40,844 bases of DNA, from contig NZ_JAUAMB010000042.1 of NCBI RefSeq assembly GCF_031010175.1, positions 1 through 40,844 of the forward strand, read 5' to 3'. Shown here piece by piece: positions 31,389 through 39,214 of this stretch (the stretch's first letter is position 1; every line of letters begins with the position of its first letter). Made by a program: the position numbers and the translations under genes. The stretch comes from Halomonas sp. SpR1 (GTDB lineage: Bacteria; Pseudomonadota; Gammaproteobacteria; Pseudomonadales; Halomonadaceae). The notes beneath the pieces were generated by a model. The model did no database searches and had not been told where the DNA came from. It was given only the letters and a program-made list of their open reading frames with translations.

Positions 31389-32725
31389 GCGATACGCAAA
31401 CCTTTTTAGATACGCTGAAGGCGCGCAGCTCGAACTACACGGCGGAACCTACCTGGATCGCTGCGCGCCGCCAGGCGGGCGCTGCGCGTTTTGAAGCGCT
31501 GGGTTTCCCCACTCGTCGTGACGAAGAGTGGAAGTACACCGACGTGCGCTCGATCGCCCAGGGTAACTTTGCCCTCGCCGACAACGCCGAGTTCTCACCG
31601 GCGAGTGCCGCGGCGCTAACTCTGCCGATTGACGCTTACCGCCTGACGTTTGTGGATGGCGTTTTCTCATCGGCGCTTTCGGATGTGGATTCACTGCCGT
31701 CAAGCGTTCAAGTGTTACCGCTCTCCAAAGCGCTGGCAGAGAACCACGAAGCTGTGGGTGGCCCGCTGGGGCGCTTGACCGGGGTCGATTTTTCGCCCTT
31801 CGCCGCGCTAAACACCGCCTTTATGGAAGAGGGCGCCGTGGTGCGTATTGCACCAGGAACGGTGGTTGATAAACCGATCCTGCTGCAGTTTCTGTCCCGT
31901 GCGGGCCAGCCGGTGATGTGTCACCCGCGAGTGCTGGTGGAAGCAGGTGGCCGTAGCGAAGCTACACTGATCGAGCACTATACCGGCGAAAGCGAAGCGA
32001 CTAACTTCACCAACGTGGTGGGCGAGTTGATGCTTGACCGTGGCGCGATCCTTGCCCACTACAAACTGCAAGAAGCGCCGCTGGGCGATATGCATGTGGC
32101 GAGCATCCACGTGGAGCAGGGCCGTGATACCCGCTACACCTCCTACAACCTGAGCCTGGGCGGCGCGCTGGTGCGCAACGACTTGATTAGCGATTTGAAC
32201 GGCCAGGGAGCTGAAACCAACTTCTTGGGGCTGTTCTTCGGCCAGGGTCGCCAACACGTCGACAACCACACCAAGGTTAACCACAATGCGCCGCTGACGT
32301 TCTCCAATGAGAACTACAAGGGCATTCTGGATGACCGCGCCCACGGGGTGTTTAACGGCAAGGTGTACGTCAAACGCGATAGCCAGAAGATTGAAGGTTT
32401 TCAGAGCAATCAAAACCTACTGCTATCGGATCGCGCCCACATCGATGCCAAGCCCGAGCTTGAGATTTACGCCGATGACGTTAAGTGCTCCCACGGCACC
32501 ACCACTGGCCAGCTAGATGAAGAAGCGATCTATGCACTGCGCACGCGTGGCATTGATGAAGCGACTGCCCGGGGTCTGCTAACGCTCGCTTTTGCCGGCG
32601 AGGTATTGGACAAAGTCACCTTGGATGCGATTGCCGAGCGCGTTGAATTAGCGGTCGCTGGCAAACTGCCCGAGCGCTTCAATCTTGCCGGGCTTGTCGA
32701 AGCTGCTGTCTCACTTAACGACTAG
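31385..32725 (+). CDS. sufD: Fe-S cluster assembly protein SufD
   Basis: SufB paralogue forming the other half of the SufBC2D scaffold; E. coli SufD has a role in iron acquisition. 446 residues. Conserved points are FPTRRDEEWKYTDV near the N-terminus, the central beta-helix (HYKLQEAPLGDMHVASIHVEQG, FNGKVYVKRDSQKIEGFQSNQNLLLS), and ADDVKCSHGTTTGQLDEEAIYALRTRGI, which contains the Cys-His pair of the SufB-SufD interface. It overlaps sufC by 4 bp and precedes sufS by 26 bp. Confidence 0.97.
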   Translation: MSDTQTFLDTLKARSSNYTAEPTWIAARRQAGAARFEALGFPTRRDEEWKYTDVRSIAQGNFALADNAEFSPASAAALTLPIDAYRLTFVDGVFSSALSDVDSLPSSVQVLPLSKALAENHEAVGGPLGRLTGVDFSPFAALNTAFMEEGAVVRIAPGTVVDKPILLQFLSRAGQPVMCHPRVLVEAGGRSEATLIEHYTGESEATNFTNVVGELMLDRGAILAHYKLQEAPLGDMHVASIHVEQGRDTRYTSYNLSLGGALVRNDLISDLNGQGAETNFLGLFFGQGRQHVDNHTKVNHNAPLTFSNENYKGILDDRAHGVFNGKVYVKRDSQKIEGFQSNQNLLLSDRAHIDAKPELEIYADDVKCSHGTTTGQLDEEAIYALRTRGIDEATARGLLTLAFAGEVLDKVTLDAIAERVELAVAGKLPERFNLAGLVEAAVSLND

Positions 32726-32751
32726 CGCCACTACCCAATCAGGAGCGTCTG

Positions 32752-34047
32752 ATGCCACATTCCGTTATTGAGCCAACGCACAGTCCTTTACAAGCGAGCC
32801 CTTTGCAAGCGAGCCCTGACCAGGCGACTTTTGATGTTATGCGCCTGCGCCAGGACTTTCCGGTGCTGGCCCGTGAGGTGCACGGCAAACCGCTGATCTA
32901 TTTAGACAATGCGGCCACCAGCCAGACGCCTCAACAGGTGATTGACGTGTTTAGCGATTACTACTCGCGCTATAACGCCAATATTCACCGTGGGCTGCAT
33001 ACCCTTGCCGATGAGGCGACGGCGGCGTTTGAAGGCACGCGCCACCGGGTTAAAGCGTTTCTTAATGCGGAAGATGCGCGTCAGATCATCTTTACCCGCG
33101 GCACCACGGAGGCGATTAATCTGGTCGTTCATAGCTGGGGGCGTACAAACCTCGCTCCCGGTGATGAAGTGCTGATTTCCATGCTGGAGCACCACTCCAA
33201 TATTGTGCCCTGGCAGCTGTTGGCAGCCGAGATTGGCTTTACCATCAAGGTGATTCCCGTTGAGGCTAACGGCGCGCTGGATATGGCCGCTTACCGCGAG
33301 CTGCTGAGTGAACGCACCAAACTGGTGGCGGTCAACCACGTTTCTAATGCACTGGGTACCGTTAACCCGGTACAAGAAATGGCAACGCTTGCCCATCAGC
33401 AGGGTGCGCTGATTCTAATTGATGGCGCCCAGGCAGCACCGCATCAAGTGGTCGATGTGCAGGCCATCGACGCCGACTTCTATGCTTTCTCCGGCCATAA
33501 AGTGTATGGGCCCACCGGCGTTGGCGTACTCTATGGCAAGCAAGCGCTACTCGAAGCCATGCCGCCATGGCAGGGCGGCGGAGAGATGATCAGCACTGTC
33601 TCCTTTGACGTAGGCACCACCTTTGCCGCTATTCCGCACAAGTTTGAAGCGGGCACGCCCGCTATTGCAGAGGTGATCGCCCTGGGCCGAGCACTGGAGT
33701 GGATGGAGAGCGTGGGCATAGAGGCGATCGGTGCCTGGGAAGGCCAACTGCTTGACCATGCGACACAGGCGGTGAATAAAATTGATGGCCTGCGTATTCT
33801 AGGCACGGCGCCTAATAAAGCGGCGGTGCTCTCTTTTATCGTTGAGGGGGCGCACTCCCAGGATATCGGTCTGTTGATCGATCAGCTGGGCGTCGCTATT
33901 CGTACCGGTCACCACTGCGCGCAGCCCTTGTTGCACCACTTCGGGGTAGACGCAACGTGCCGCGCTTCATTTGCCGCGTATAATACGCTCGAAGAAGTGG
34001 ATTGCTTTGTCGAAGCGCTTAATCGCGTGATTGGAATGGTACGTTAA
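32752..34047 (+). CDS. sufS: Cysteine desulfurase SufS
   Basis: PLP-dependent enzyme releasing sulfur from cysteine as a protein persulfide for SUF assembly. 431 residues with PLP lysine Lys250 in SGHKVYGPTG, the active-site Cys389 in RTGHHCAQP, and the group II desulfurase segments YLDNAATSQTPQQVID and RGTTEAINLV. The N-terminus is longer than E. coli SufS by about 25 residues, containing a duplicated SPLQA unit. AGGAG upstream of ATG 32752 supports the long form, though MRLRQDFPVL could be an internal start. No SufE or SufU partner is adjacent. Confidence 0.96.
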   Translation: MPHSVIEPTHSPLQASPLQASPDQATFDVMRLRQDFPVLAREVHGKPLIYLDNAATSQTPQQVIDVFSDYYSRYNANIHRGLHTLADEATAAFEGTRHRVKAFLNAEDARQIIFTRGTTEAINLVVHSWGRTNLAPGDEVLISMLEHHSNIVPWQLLAAEIGFTIKVIPVEANGALDMAAYRELLSERTKLVAVNHVSNALGTVNPVQEMATLAHQQGALILIDGAQAAPHQVVDVQAIDADFYAFSGHKVYGPTGVGVLYGKQALLEAMPPWQGGGEMISTVSFDVGTTFAAIPHKFEAGTPAIAEVIALGRALEWMESVGIEAIGAWEGQLLDHATQAVNKIDGLRILGTAPNKAAVLSFIVEGAHSQDIGLLIDQLGVAIRTGHHCAQPLLHHFGVDATCRASFAAYNTLEEVDCFVEALNRVIGMVR

Positions 34048-34061
34048 GGCCGATTCTTTTG

Positions 34062-34095
34062 AAGCTCGTTCTTTAAGGCCCGTTCTTTAAGAATC
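34062..34095 (+). repeat. Direct repeat and small hairpin ahead of sufT
   Basis: CGTTCTTTAAGGCC (34067-34080) is followed at once by CGTTCTTTAAG (34081-34091). The outer GATTCTT (34062-34068) and AAGAATC (34089-34095) are inverse complements. This occupies the 63-bp sufS-sufT spacer and may influence sufT expression or mRNA stability. Confidence 0.6.
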
Positions 34096-34110
34096 GTCAT
34101 AAGGACAGTT

Positions 34111-34680
34111 ATGGATCTTGAGCAAGTTGCCAGTTTAGAGCGTGGCCAGCAGTTGCCGCTCCAGCGTGACGTGGAGGCCATTGCCATTCCGTTTGGTAGT
34201 ACGGAAACACTGGCCGAAGATAGCGTTGTTAGCGTTATGCAAGCGAAGGGCAGTACGGTAAGCGTCGGTTTTGAGGGACGTCTCTACTTAATTGAGGGGA
34301 GCAACCTGGATGCGCTGGGATTAGAGCCGCTGCCGCGTCCTACGCTGCCCGAAACGGCGACCGAGGAGGAAATAGAGCAGTTCGTTTGGGATCAACTGCG
34401 TACCTGTTTTGACCCGGAGATCCCGGTTAATATCGTTGATCTTGGGCTGGTCTACGGTTGCCGCATTGAGCGCCTTATCAGCGGTGAGAGGCTCGTTACC
34501 ATTCGCATGACGCTGACGGCCCCTGGCTGTGGCATGGGCGATGTGATTGCAGCGGATGCGCGCAATAAGATTCTCGGCGCGCCGCAGATTAGCAAAGTAC
34601 ACACCGAAATAGTCTTCAGTCCACCCTGGAGCCGTGACATGATGAGTGACGAGGCCAAGCTTGAACTCGGCATGTTTTAG
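34111..34680 (+). CDS. sufT: Putative Fe-S cluster assembly protein SufT
   Basis: A 189-residue DUF59-domain protein involved in Fe-S protein maturation, typically under high Fe-S demand. The N-terminal about 70 residues are specific to the SufT group in proteobacterial operons (GSTETLAEDSVVSVMQAKGSTVSVGFEGRLYLIEG). The C-terminal DUF59 domain has CFDPEIPVNIVDLGLVYG and LTAPGCGMGDVIAADARNKI, with the conserved Cys and Gly residues, ending in VFSPPWSRDMMSDEAKLELGMF. It is the last recognised suf gene in the operon. A hairpin follows its stop codon. Confidence 0.94.
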   Translation: MDLEQVASLERGQQLPLQRDVEAIAIPFGSTETLAEDSVVSVMQAKGSTVSVGFEGRLYLIEGSNLDALGLEPLPRPTLPETATEEEIEQFVWDQLRTCFDPEIPVNIVDLGLVYGCRIERLISGERLVTIRMTLTAPGCGMGDVIAADARNKILGAPQISKVHTEIVFSPPWSRDMMSDEAKLELGMF

Positions 34681-34681
34681 G

Positions 34682-34704
34682 CCTGTCGGGTTAAGCCCGG
34701 CAGG
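34682..34704 (+). promoter_or_regulatory. Hairpin between sufT and sanA overlapping the sanA ribosome-binding site
   Basis: CCTGTCGGG (34682-34690) and CCCGGCAGG (34696-34704) pair at 9 of 9 positions counting one G-U. No T run follows, so it is not a standard terminator. The last stem bases overlap AGGGGAG (34702-34708), the likely Shine-Dalgarno sequence of sanA, so it might lower sanA translation. Confidence 0.45.
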
Positions 34705-34712
34705 GGAGCTGG

Positions 34713-35432
34713 ATGCATAACGTGTTATTGACGTGGTCGAAGCGTTTATTAATGTCGCTAGGAGCACTATTGCTGCTGGCGACATTGCTGTTTATAGGTG
34801 GCAATTTTTGGGTGCTTGCTACTACCGCCGCTTATATTGAGCGTCAGCCGCAGCAGTGTCGCCCGGCAGAGGTGGGAATTGTCTTCGGCACGTCTCACTG
34901 GACACGTGGAGGGGGGCGCAACCCTCACTTTCATGCGCGTATGCGAACCGCGGCTACTTTAATCGAACAGTCCCAGGTCGAGCATCTTTTGCTTTCCGGG
35001 GATAATCGTACCCAGGCGTATAACGAGCCAAGAGCCATGTGGCGTGAGCTGTATCGTCGCGGCGTAGCGGCTGAGCAACTGACCATGGATTTTGCAGGCT
35101 TTAGCACCTACGACACGCTGGCGCGTGCCCGGGATGTCTTTCAGCTTGAAAAAGCCCTGCTGATCACCCAGAGCTGGCATCTTCCCCGCGCGGTATATAT
35201 TGGTCGTGCGCTGGATATCGACGTCACTGGCTGTGTGGCGGATGATCCTACGGTAGCCGTGGGGTGGCGCTTAAAGCTGCGCGAGTGGGCAGCACGAGTG
35301 GGCACCCTGGGCGATCTCTATCTATGGGGTAGGGAGCCCTATTTTCTCGGTACGCCCGAGCCCATCGAATTGCCCAGGCGGACGCCAATTGACCTTATTC
35401 TGCCGTCGCTAAACGAGCGCTTTAGCCCTTAG
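34713..35432 (+). CDS. sanA: SanA family membrane protein (DUF218)
   Basis: An inner-membrane protein with a DUF218 domain facing the periplasm, related to E. coli SanA (vancomycin exclusion at high temperature) and thought to affect envelope permeability. 239 residues; one transmembrane segment (MSLGALLLLATLLFIGGNFWVL) near the N-terminus. The DUF218 motifs are EVGIVFGTSHWTRGGGRN, HLLLSGDNRTQAYNEP, DFAGFSTYDTLARA and ITQSWHLPRAVYIGR. The C-terminal ADLYLWGREPYFLG-like segment (GDLYLWGREPYFLG) matches SanA rather than YdcF. It follows sufT after 32 bp and may be read through from suf. Confidence 0.91.
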   Translation: MHNVLLTWSKRLLMSLGALLLLATLLFIGGNFWVLATTAAYIERQPQQCRPAEVGIVFGTSHWTRGGGRNPHFHARMRTAATLIEQSQVEHLLLSGDNRTQAYNEPRAMWRELYRRGVAAEQLTMDFAGFSTYDTLARARDVFQLEKALLITQSWHLPRAVYIGRALDIDVTGCVADDPTVAVGWRLKLREWAARVGTLGDLYLWGREPYFLGTPEPIELPRRTPIDLILPSLNERFSP

Positions 35433-35469
35433 CTGTCCCCTCGTACCGTTAGCACTTGCCACAATAGAG

Positions 35470-35916
35470 TTAGCGGTGGGTTTTGCGCTTTTGCAGCGCA
35501 TACAACTCGCGAATAAGCTTGCGGCACCCCTGCATACACTCTTCTACAACCGGTTCGATCGGATCGGGTAGCGGGTGGGTATACAGCGAGGAGAGCGCCT
35601 GCATTAATACACGCTCTTGCTCCAATAGCTCATTGATCAATACCTGGCTATCGTTGCCGACAAAACTTTTTAAGCGACTCCACAACCATAAAAAATCATC
35701 GCGCTCTACGTCCGCATCCCGGGGCAGCATTTTCAAATGCGCACGGGCGAGCTCCTGCAGTTTGCGCATCTGCTTAAGGCGCGCAGCGTAATGCGGCTTT
35801 AAAGCGTCACGCAGCGAGGGGCGCAGGCGTTCAATATTGTCTTGGAAATAATCAATGCTATCGGCCAGCGCTTCCAATACGCTGTCCATCGCCACTTGGC
35901 GATTATCGAGAAACAT
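35470..35916 (-). CDS. Hypothetical all-helical protein, possibly ferritin-like (DUF2383-type)
   Basis: 148 residues, strongly helical and rich in Leu, Arg and Glu, with no signal or membrane segment. The segment LWSRLKSFVGNDSQVLINELLEQERVLMQALSSLY resembles the helix pair of DUF2383 (PA2169-like four-helix bundle proteins), which often accompany stress genes. No complete di-iron motif was seen. The family assignment is tentative. It is downstream of rimK on the same strand, separated by 87 bp containing a GC-rich hairpin, and converges on sanA. Confidence 0.6.
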   Translation of the reverse strand: MFLDNRQVAMDSVLEALADSIDYFQDNIERLRPSLRDALKPHYAARLKQMRKLQELARAHLKMLPRDADVERDDFLWLWSRLKSFVGNDSQVLINELLEQERVLMQALSSLYTHPLPDPIEPVVEECMQGCRKLIRELYALQKRKTHR

Positions 35917-35948
35917 GAGCGTCTACCTCCTTCGGTGACGCAGATTGT

Positions 35949-35977
35949 GGGGGTGACAGCGACTATTTGCCACCCCC
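35949..35977 (-). terminator. GC-rich hairpin downstream of rimK (terminator or attenuator)
   Basis: GGGGGTGACA (35949-35958) and TGCCACCCCC (35968-35977) pair at 9 of 10 positions. In the direction of rimK transcription no T run follows, so it may be a partial terminator or an RNA stability stem for the next gene. Confidence 0.5.
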
Positions 35978-36003
35978 GAAGCGGATTATTTTAATATTTT
36001 GCC

Positions 36004-36912
36004 TTAGCCTTTAGGCTTGGGCGGTGCTTTACGGGCTGGCGTGGCGTTTCTTTCAATGTGTTCAATAATCATTCCGGCAATATCTTTGCCGGTGGCGTTC
36101 TCAATGCCCTGTAAACCAGGTGAGGAGTTAACCTCCATTATCACCGGGCCGTGATTAGAGCGTAGCAAGTCGACACCCGCAACGCGTAGGCCCATGGCCT
36201 TGGCAGCACGAATCGCCGTTGAGCGTTCTTCCGGGGTGATCCGGATCACGCTGGCGGAGCCACCGCGGTGTAGGTTCGAGCGAAACTCTCCATCCGCCGC
36301 CTGGCGCTTCATTGAGGCGACGACCTTATCGCCGATGACAAAGCAGCGGATATCGGCGCCACGGGCTTCTTTGATGTACTCCTGCACCATGATATTGGCT
36401 TTCATGCCCATAAAGGCCTGAATGACTGATTCGGCGGCCTGGTTGGTTTCTGCCAATACAACGCCAATTCCCTGGGTACCTTCGAGCAGCTTGATGACCA
36501 GCGGCGCACCCTTGACCATGGTAATCAGATCGGGGATGTCATCGGGTGAGTGAGCAAAGCCGGTAATCGGCAACCCCAGCCCTTTGCGCGACAGCAACTG
36601 CAACGAACGTAGTTTATCCCGTGAGCGGGTAATAGAGACGTTATCGTTGATAACGTAAGTGCCCATCATTTCAAACTGACGCAACAGCGCGCAGCCGTAA
36701 AAGGTGACTGATGCACCGATGCGCGGGATCACCGCATCGAAAGGCTCAATCTCTTGGCCTTTGTAGTGGATCGATGGGTGGTGCGAGGTAATGCTCATAT
36801 AGCAGCGCAGCGTGTCCACCACGCGGGCGGTATGCCCACGCTGCTCTGCGGCTTCAACCAAGCGGCGGGTAGAGTACAAATTGCGATTGCGTGACAGCAG
36901 AGCGATATGCAT
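36004..36912 (-). CDS. rimK: Ribosomal protein S6--L-glutamate ligase RimK
   Basis: An ATP-grasp ligase adding glutamate residues to the C-terminus of ribosomal protein S6. 302 residues, starting MHIALLSRNRNLYSTRRLVEAAEQRGH. Diagnostic segments are PRIGASVTFYGCALLRQFEMMG, LLSRKGLGLPITGFA, LEGTQGIGVVLAE (ATP-binding loop), VQEYIKEARGADIRCFVIG, and GVDLLRSNHGPVIMEVNSSPGL with the metal-binding Glu and Asn. The rimB-like protease is immediately upstream on the same strand (42-bp gap), a known partnership in Pseudomonas rimABK-type operons. Confidence 0.96.
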   Translation of the reverse strand: MHIALLSRNRNLYSTRRLVEAAEQRGHTARVVDTLRCYMSITSHHPSIHYKGQEIEPFDAVIPRIGASVTFYGCALLRQFEMMGTYVINDNVSITRSRDKLRSLQLLSRKGLGLPITGFAHSPDDIPDLITMVKGAPLVIKLLEGTQGIGVVLAETNQAAESVIQAFMGMKANIMVQEYIKEARGADIRCFVIGDKVVASMKRQAADGEFRSNLHRGGSASVIRITPEERSTAIRAAKAMGLRVAGVDLLRSNHGPVIMEVNSSPGLQGIENATGKDIAGMIIEHIERNATPARKAPPKPKG

Positions 36913-36954
36913 GTAGGAGACTCCGAGCCTAGATTAAGGCGACTAAATAAGGGG

Positions 36955-37395
36955 TTAAGGCTCACCGTGCAAAAATGCAGCACCGGGGGCAACCATGAGG
37001 CGCCGCATGGCACGACGCCCCAGTAGCATCGGGTGGCGCATATTGCTGCGGTCAGTAAGGGTCAGTTCAACTGGAAAATTCAAATCGCCCATCTGCATTG
37101 GGGTGCGAATAACATAACGCCACTCGCTATGACCGTTGGAGCTGGTGATGCGGCGCCGGTCATGCAAGTGTAAATTGTAGCGGTGGGCTGGCGTTGCCGG
37201 GCCACCACTATGGGTGATAAAACTGACCCACAGTTGACCATGTTCATCTTCATGTGTCTCTATCTCTTCCGCATGCAGCGCAGAAGTTCGCGCGCCCGTG
37301 TCTGCTTTACAGCATAGGTGAAGCCCTAGTTCAGGTAGCGTCACCATCTCGCGGCGGCCAATGACCGCTTTGGCCTGATAGGGTAATTCCTTCAC
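36955..37395 (-). CDS. rimB: RimK-associated retropepsin-like aspartic protease RimB
   Basis: 146-residue member of the DUF785/RimB family, a retropepsin-like peptidase that works with RimK to trim glutamate tails from S6 in Pseudomonas. The catalytic motif ADTGARTSALHA (Asp32-Thr-Gly-Ala35) and a second conserved segment ELTLTDRSNMRHPMLLGRRAMRR are clear. Databases sometimes call it 'ATP-dependent zinc protease', which the motif does not support. It lies between the DUF3549 gene (36 bp upstream) and rimK on the same strand. Confidence 0.92.
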   Translation of the reverse strand: MKELPYQAKAVIGRREMVTLPELGLHLCCKADTGARTSALHAEEIETHEDEHGQLWVSFITHSGGPATPAHRYNLHLHDRRRITSSNGHSEWRYVIRTPMQMGDLNFPVELTLTDRSNMRHPMLLGRRAMRRLMVAPGAAFLHGEP

Positions 37396-37431
37396 GGCTC
37401 ACTCCTTGCAATTAAAAGTGACAACATCAAA

Positions 37432-38469
37432 TCAAGCATTCCTGTGTGACATCATCTGAGACAAACGGCGTTGAATAGGGGAGCCTTCGGGTGCATCCCG
37501 CAGTGCCATCATGACCGGTAAGCGTAGCCGTGGTATTAGCGCTATATCACGTACTACGGCGGCAAAATCGCTACGCTCATCTTCGCTCAAGCGGTGCAGA
37601 AAAAGCGGCAGGCGCTGGGCGTCTTCCAGGTAGCCCCAACCGCGCCCGGCGATAGCCGCCAGAACATCTGGCCCGCAGGCCGCTGGATCATTGAGCAAGG
37701 CCGTGTACCAATTGCCCACCGATGCTGCCTCCGTATTCCCCACTGCGCGCAGACAGGCACACAGCGTTTCAATGTCGCCCGCTTGGGCGGCGGCTTCACC
37801 GCGCCGCTGCAGTGCGTCGACCAATGCCTGTGACAATGGCTGGTGCTCTAAACAGTAGCACAGGGAGTGAATAACGGCGGCAGGCAGCTCAGGCAGCCGC
37901 AGCGCTAGCGAATCAGCGTCAGCCGTTTCCATACGCACGGCGTAATCGGCAATTCCTTGTAACCCCAACGCCTGCCAATCAATCGTTTGCTGGCCGCTCA
38001 AGTAGGCTTCAACTGGCTCAAAATGCTGGCTGGCTGGCAGCCCCCTGTCATGGGTCGCGCGAGCATTGAGCATAGCCTGAAAAGTGACACTAGGCGTGAA
38101 GGCGAGGGGATTATCCTTCATTAAGTGATCTACGTCCGCTGTTTCTTCACGACCTACCTGGGAAACGGCACGGCCGAGGGTTTCCAGTAGGCGGTTTAAA
38201 AACGCATCGCGCTGGGCAGGAGTAATCACGCCCTGCTCATCCAGTGGCAGGGCCAGGAACCAAATGGCAGGTTCAGGCATATCGCCAAGGCGAAACACGA
38301 TGGCTAGGCGCGCCTGGCCCTGCCAGGGTTCTGGCCAGGCCATTTCGCCACTTTCAAATGCAGCGAGTGTCGCCCGTGGGCAGGGGACGACGTGGCGGCC
38401 CATATGGTAAAGGGATACCTCGCCACTGCTGCGGGTAAAAAACTCATCAAGGGTTTGAATCGGTTGCAT
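37432..38469 (-). CDS. DUF3549 family protein
   Basis: 345 residues, soluble and mainly helical. It begins IQTLDEFFTRSSGEVSLYHMGRHV, the family opening. A central AYLSGQQTIDWQALGLQGIADYAVRM region is followed by HEAT-like helices (ELPAAVIHSLCYCLEHQPLSQALVDALQRRGE, DIETLCACLRAVGNTEAA, DVLAAIAGRGWGYLEDAQRLPLFLHRL). No function is established. It is the first gene of a three-gene minus-strand set with rimB and rimK, with a 36-bp gap, suggesting but not proving a ribosome-related or glutamylation-related role. Confidence 0.87.
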   Translation of the reverse strand: MQPIQTLDEFFTRSSGEVSLYHMGRHVVPCPRATLAAFESGEMAWPEPWQGQARLAIVFRLGDMPEPAIWFLALPLDEQGVITPAQRDAFLNRLLETLGRAVSQVGREETADVDHLMKDNPLAFTPSVTFQAMLNARATHDRGLPASQHFEPVEAYLSGQQTIDWQALGLQGIADYAVRMETADADSLALRLPELPAAVIHSLCYCLEHQPLSQALVDALQRRGEAAAQAGDIETLCACLRAVGNTEAASVGNWYTALLNDPAACGPDVLAAIAGRGWGYLEDAQRLPLFLHRLSEDERSDFAAVVRDIALIPRLRLPVMMALRDAPEGSPIQRRLSQMMSHRNA

Positions 38470-38654
38470 GACATCCTTCCGCGTTGCAAGCCTGCACTCT
38501 ACCTTGCTGATGTGGCACTGTCAGCCGCAGTGACGGATAAACATAGTGTTCATGCTAGTGACTTAAGGCATTAGCATTAATGACAATGCGGTTAAAAAAT
38601 AATCAACTTTGCGCAAGCCCCATGAGAGCAAGCGTTGCGACACCTTTCCATAGT

Positions 38655-38746
38655 TTATCCACAGGCTCGTGCAGGTTTTCTGTGAGTCTATGGATAACTA
38701 CCCGCAAGTGTTGATAAGTGGCAAGGCGCCCGCTGAGTGGGGATAA
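38655..38746. promoter_or_regulatory. Cluster of DnaA-box-like sites
   Basis: One perfect DnaA box TTATCCACA (38655-38663) is followed by three minus-strand near-boxes: TTATCCATA (38689-38697), TTATCAACA (38709-38717) and TTATCCCCA (38738-38746), each one base from consensus. A fifth weak match, TTATCAACC (38805-38813), lies inside yqcC. An AT-rich stretch (38575-38615) lies to the left. The cluster fills most of the 327-bp gap between the DUF3549 gene and yqcC. Confidence 0.6.
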
Positions 38747-38796
38747 TGGGCAGACGCCACAAATTTTTCATTTCCGAGGTAGTGACAAACGACTTT

Positions 38797-39132
38797 ATGA
38801 GTACTTATCAACCGCTGCAGACAGCGCTTCTAGAACTTGAAGCGTCGATGAAAGCCGCCGATTTATGGCGCATGCCGACACCCGATGCAGAGGCATTCGC
38901 CAGCCAGCAGCCATTTTGCATCGATACCATGTCGCTGCCGCAATGGATTCGCTTTGTATTTATTGCCCGTTTGAATGCTTTGATTGATGCTCGCGCATCC
39001 ATGCCTGCAAAGTGCGAGGTGGCCCCTGCCGTGGCAGCCTACTTGCAGCAGGAAAAAACACCCGCCCACCATCAACTGCTTATCGTGCGGGCAGTAGAGA
39101 AGGTCGACCAGATCGTCACTGAAAGCAATTAA
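38797..39132 (+). CDS. yqcC: YqcC family protein
   Basis: A small DUF446 protein of unknown function, 111 residues from this start. The family core PFCIDTMSLPQWIRFVFIARLNALIDARASMP is clear, followed by VAPAVAAYLQQ and the C-terminal ELEKLD-like AVEKVDQIV. In E. coli yqcC is next to truC. The start is uncertain: ATG 38797 fits the family N-terminus but the nearest GAGG (38776-38779) is 17 bp away, while an in-frame GTG at 38782 has that GAGG only 2 bp away. Downstream is a terminator shared with ompW. Confidence 0.88.
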   Translation: MSTYQPLQTALLELEASMKAADLWRMPTPDAEAFASQQPFCIDTMSLPQWIRFVFIARLNALIDARASMPAKCEVAPAVAAYLQQEKTPAHHQLLIVRAVEKVDQIVTESN

Positions 39133-39154
39133 AGCAGTATGCCGCTAAACACAC

Positions 39155-39179
39155 AAAGCCCGCCGTGAGGCAGGCTTTG
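39155..39179. terminator. Hairpin terminator between yqcC and ompW
   Basis: AAAGCCCGCC-GTGA-GGCAGGCTTT pairs at 9 of 10 positions. It lies between convergent genes and is flanked by A/T arms usable on both strands. Confidence 0.8.
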
Positions 39180-39214
39180 GGGATAACATTTAACGTAGTG
39201 GTTTAGCAGGCGGC

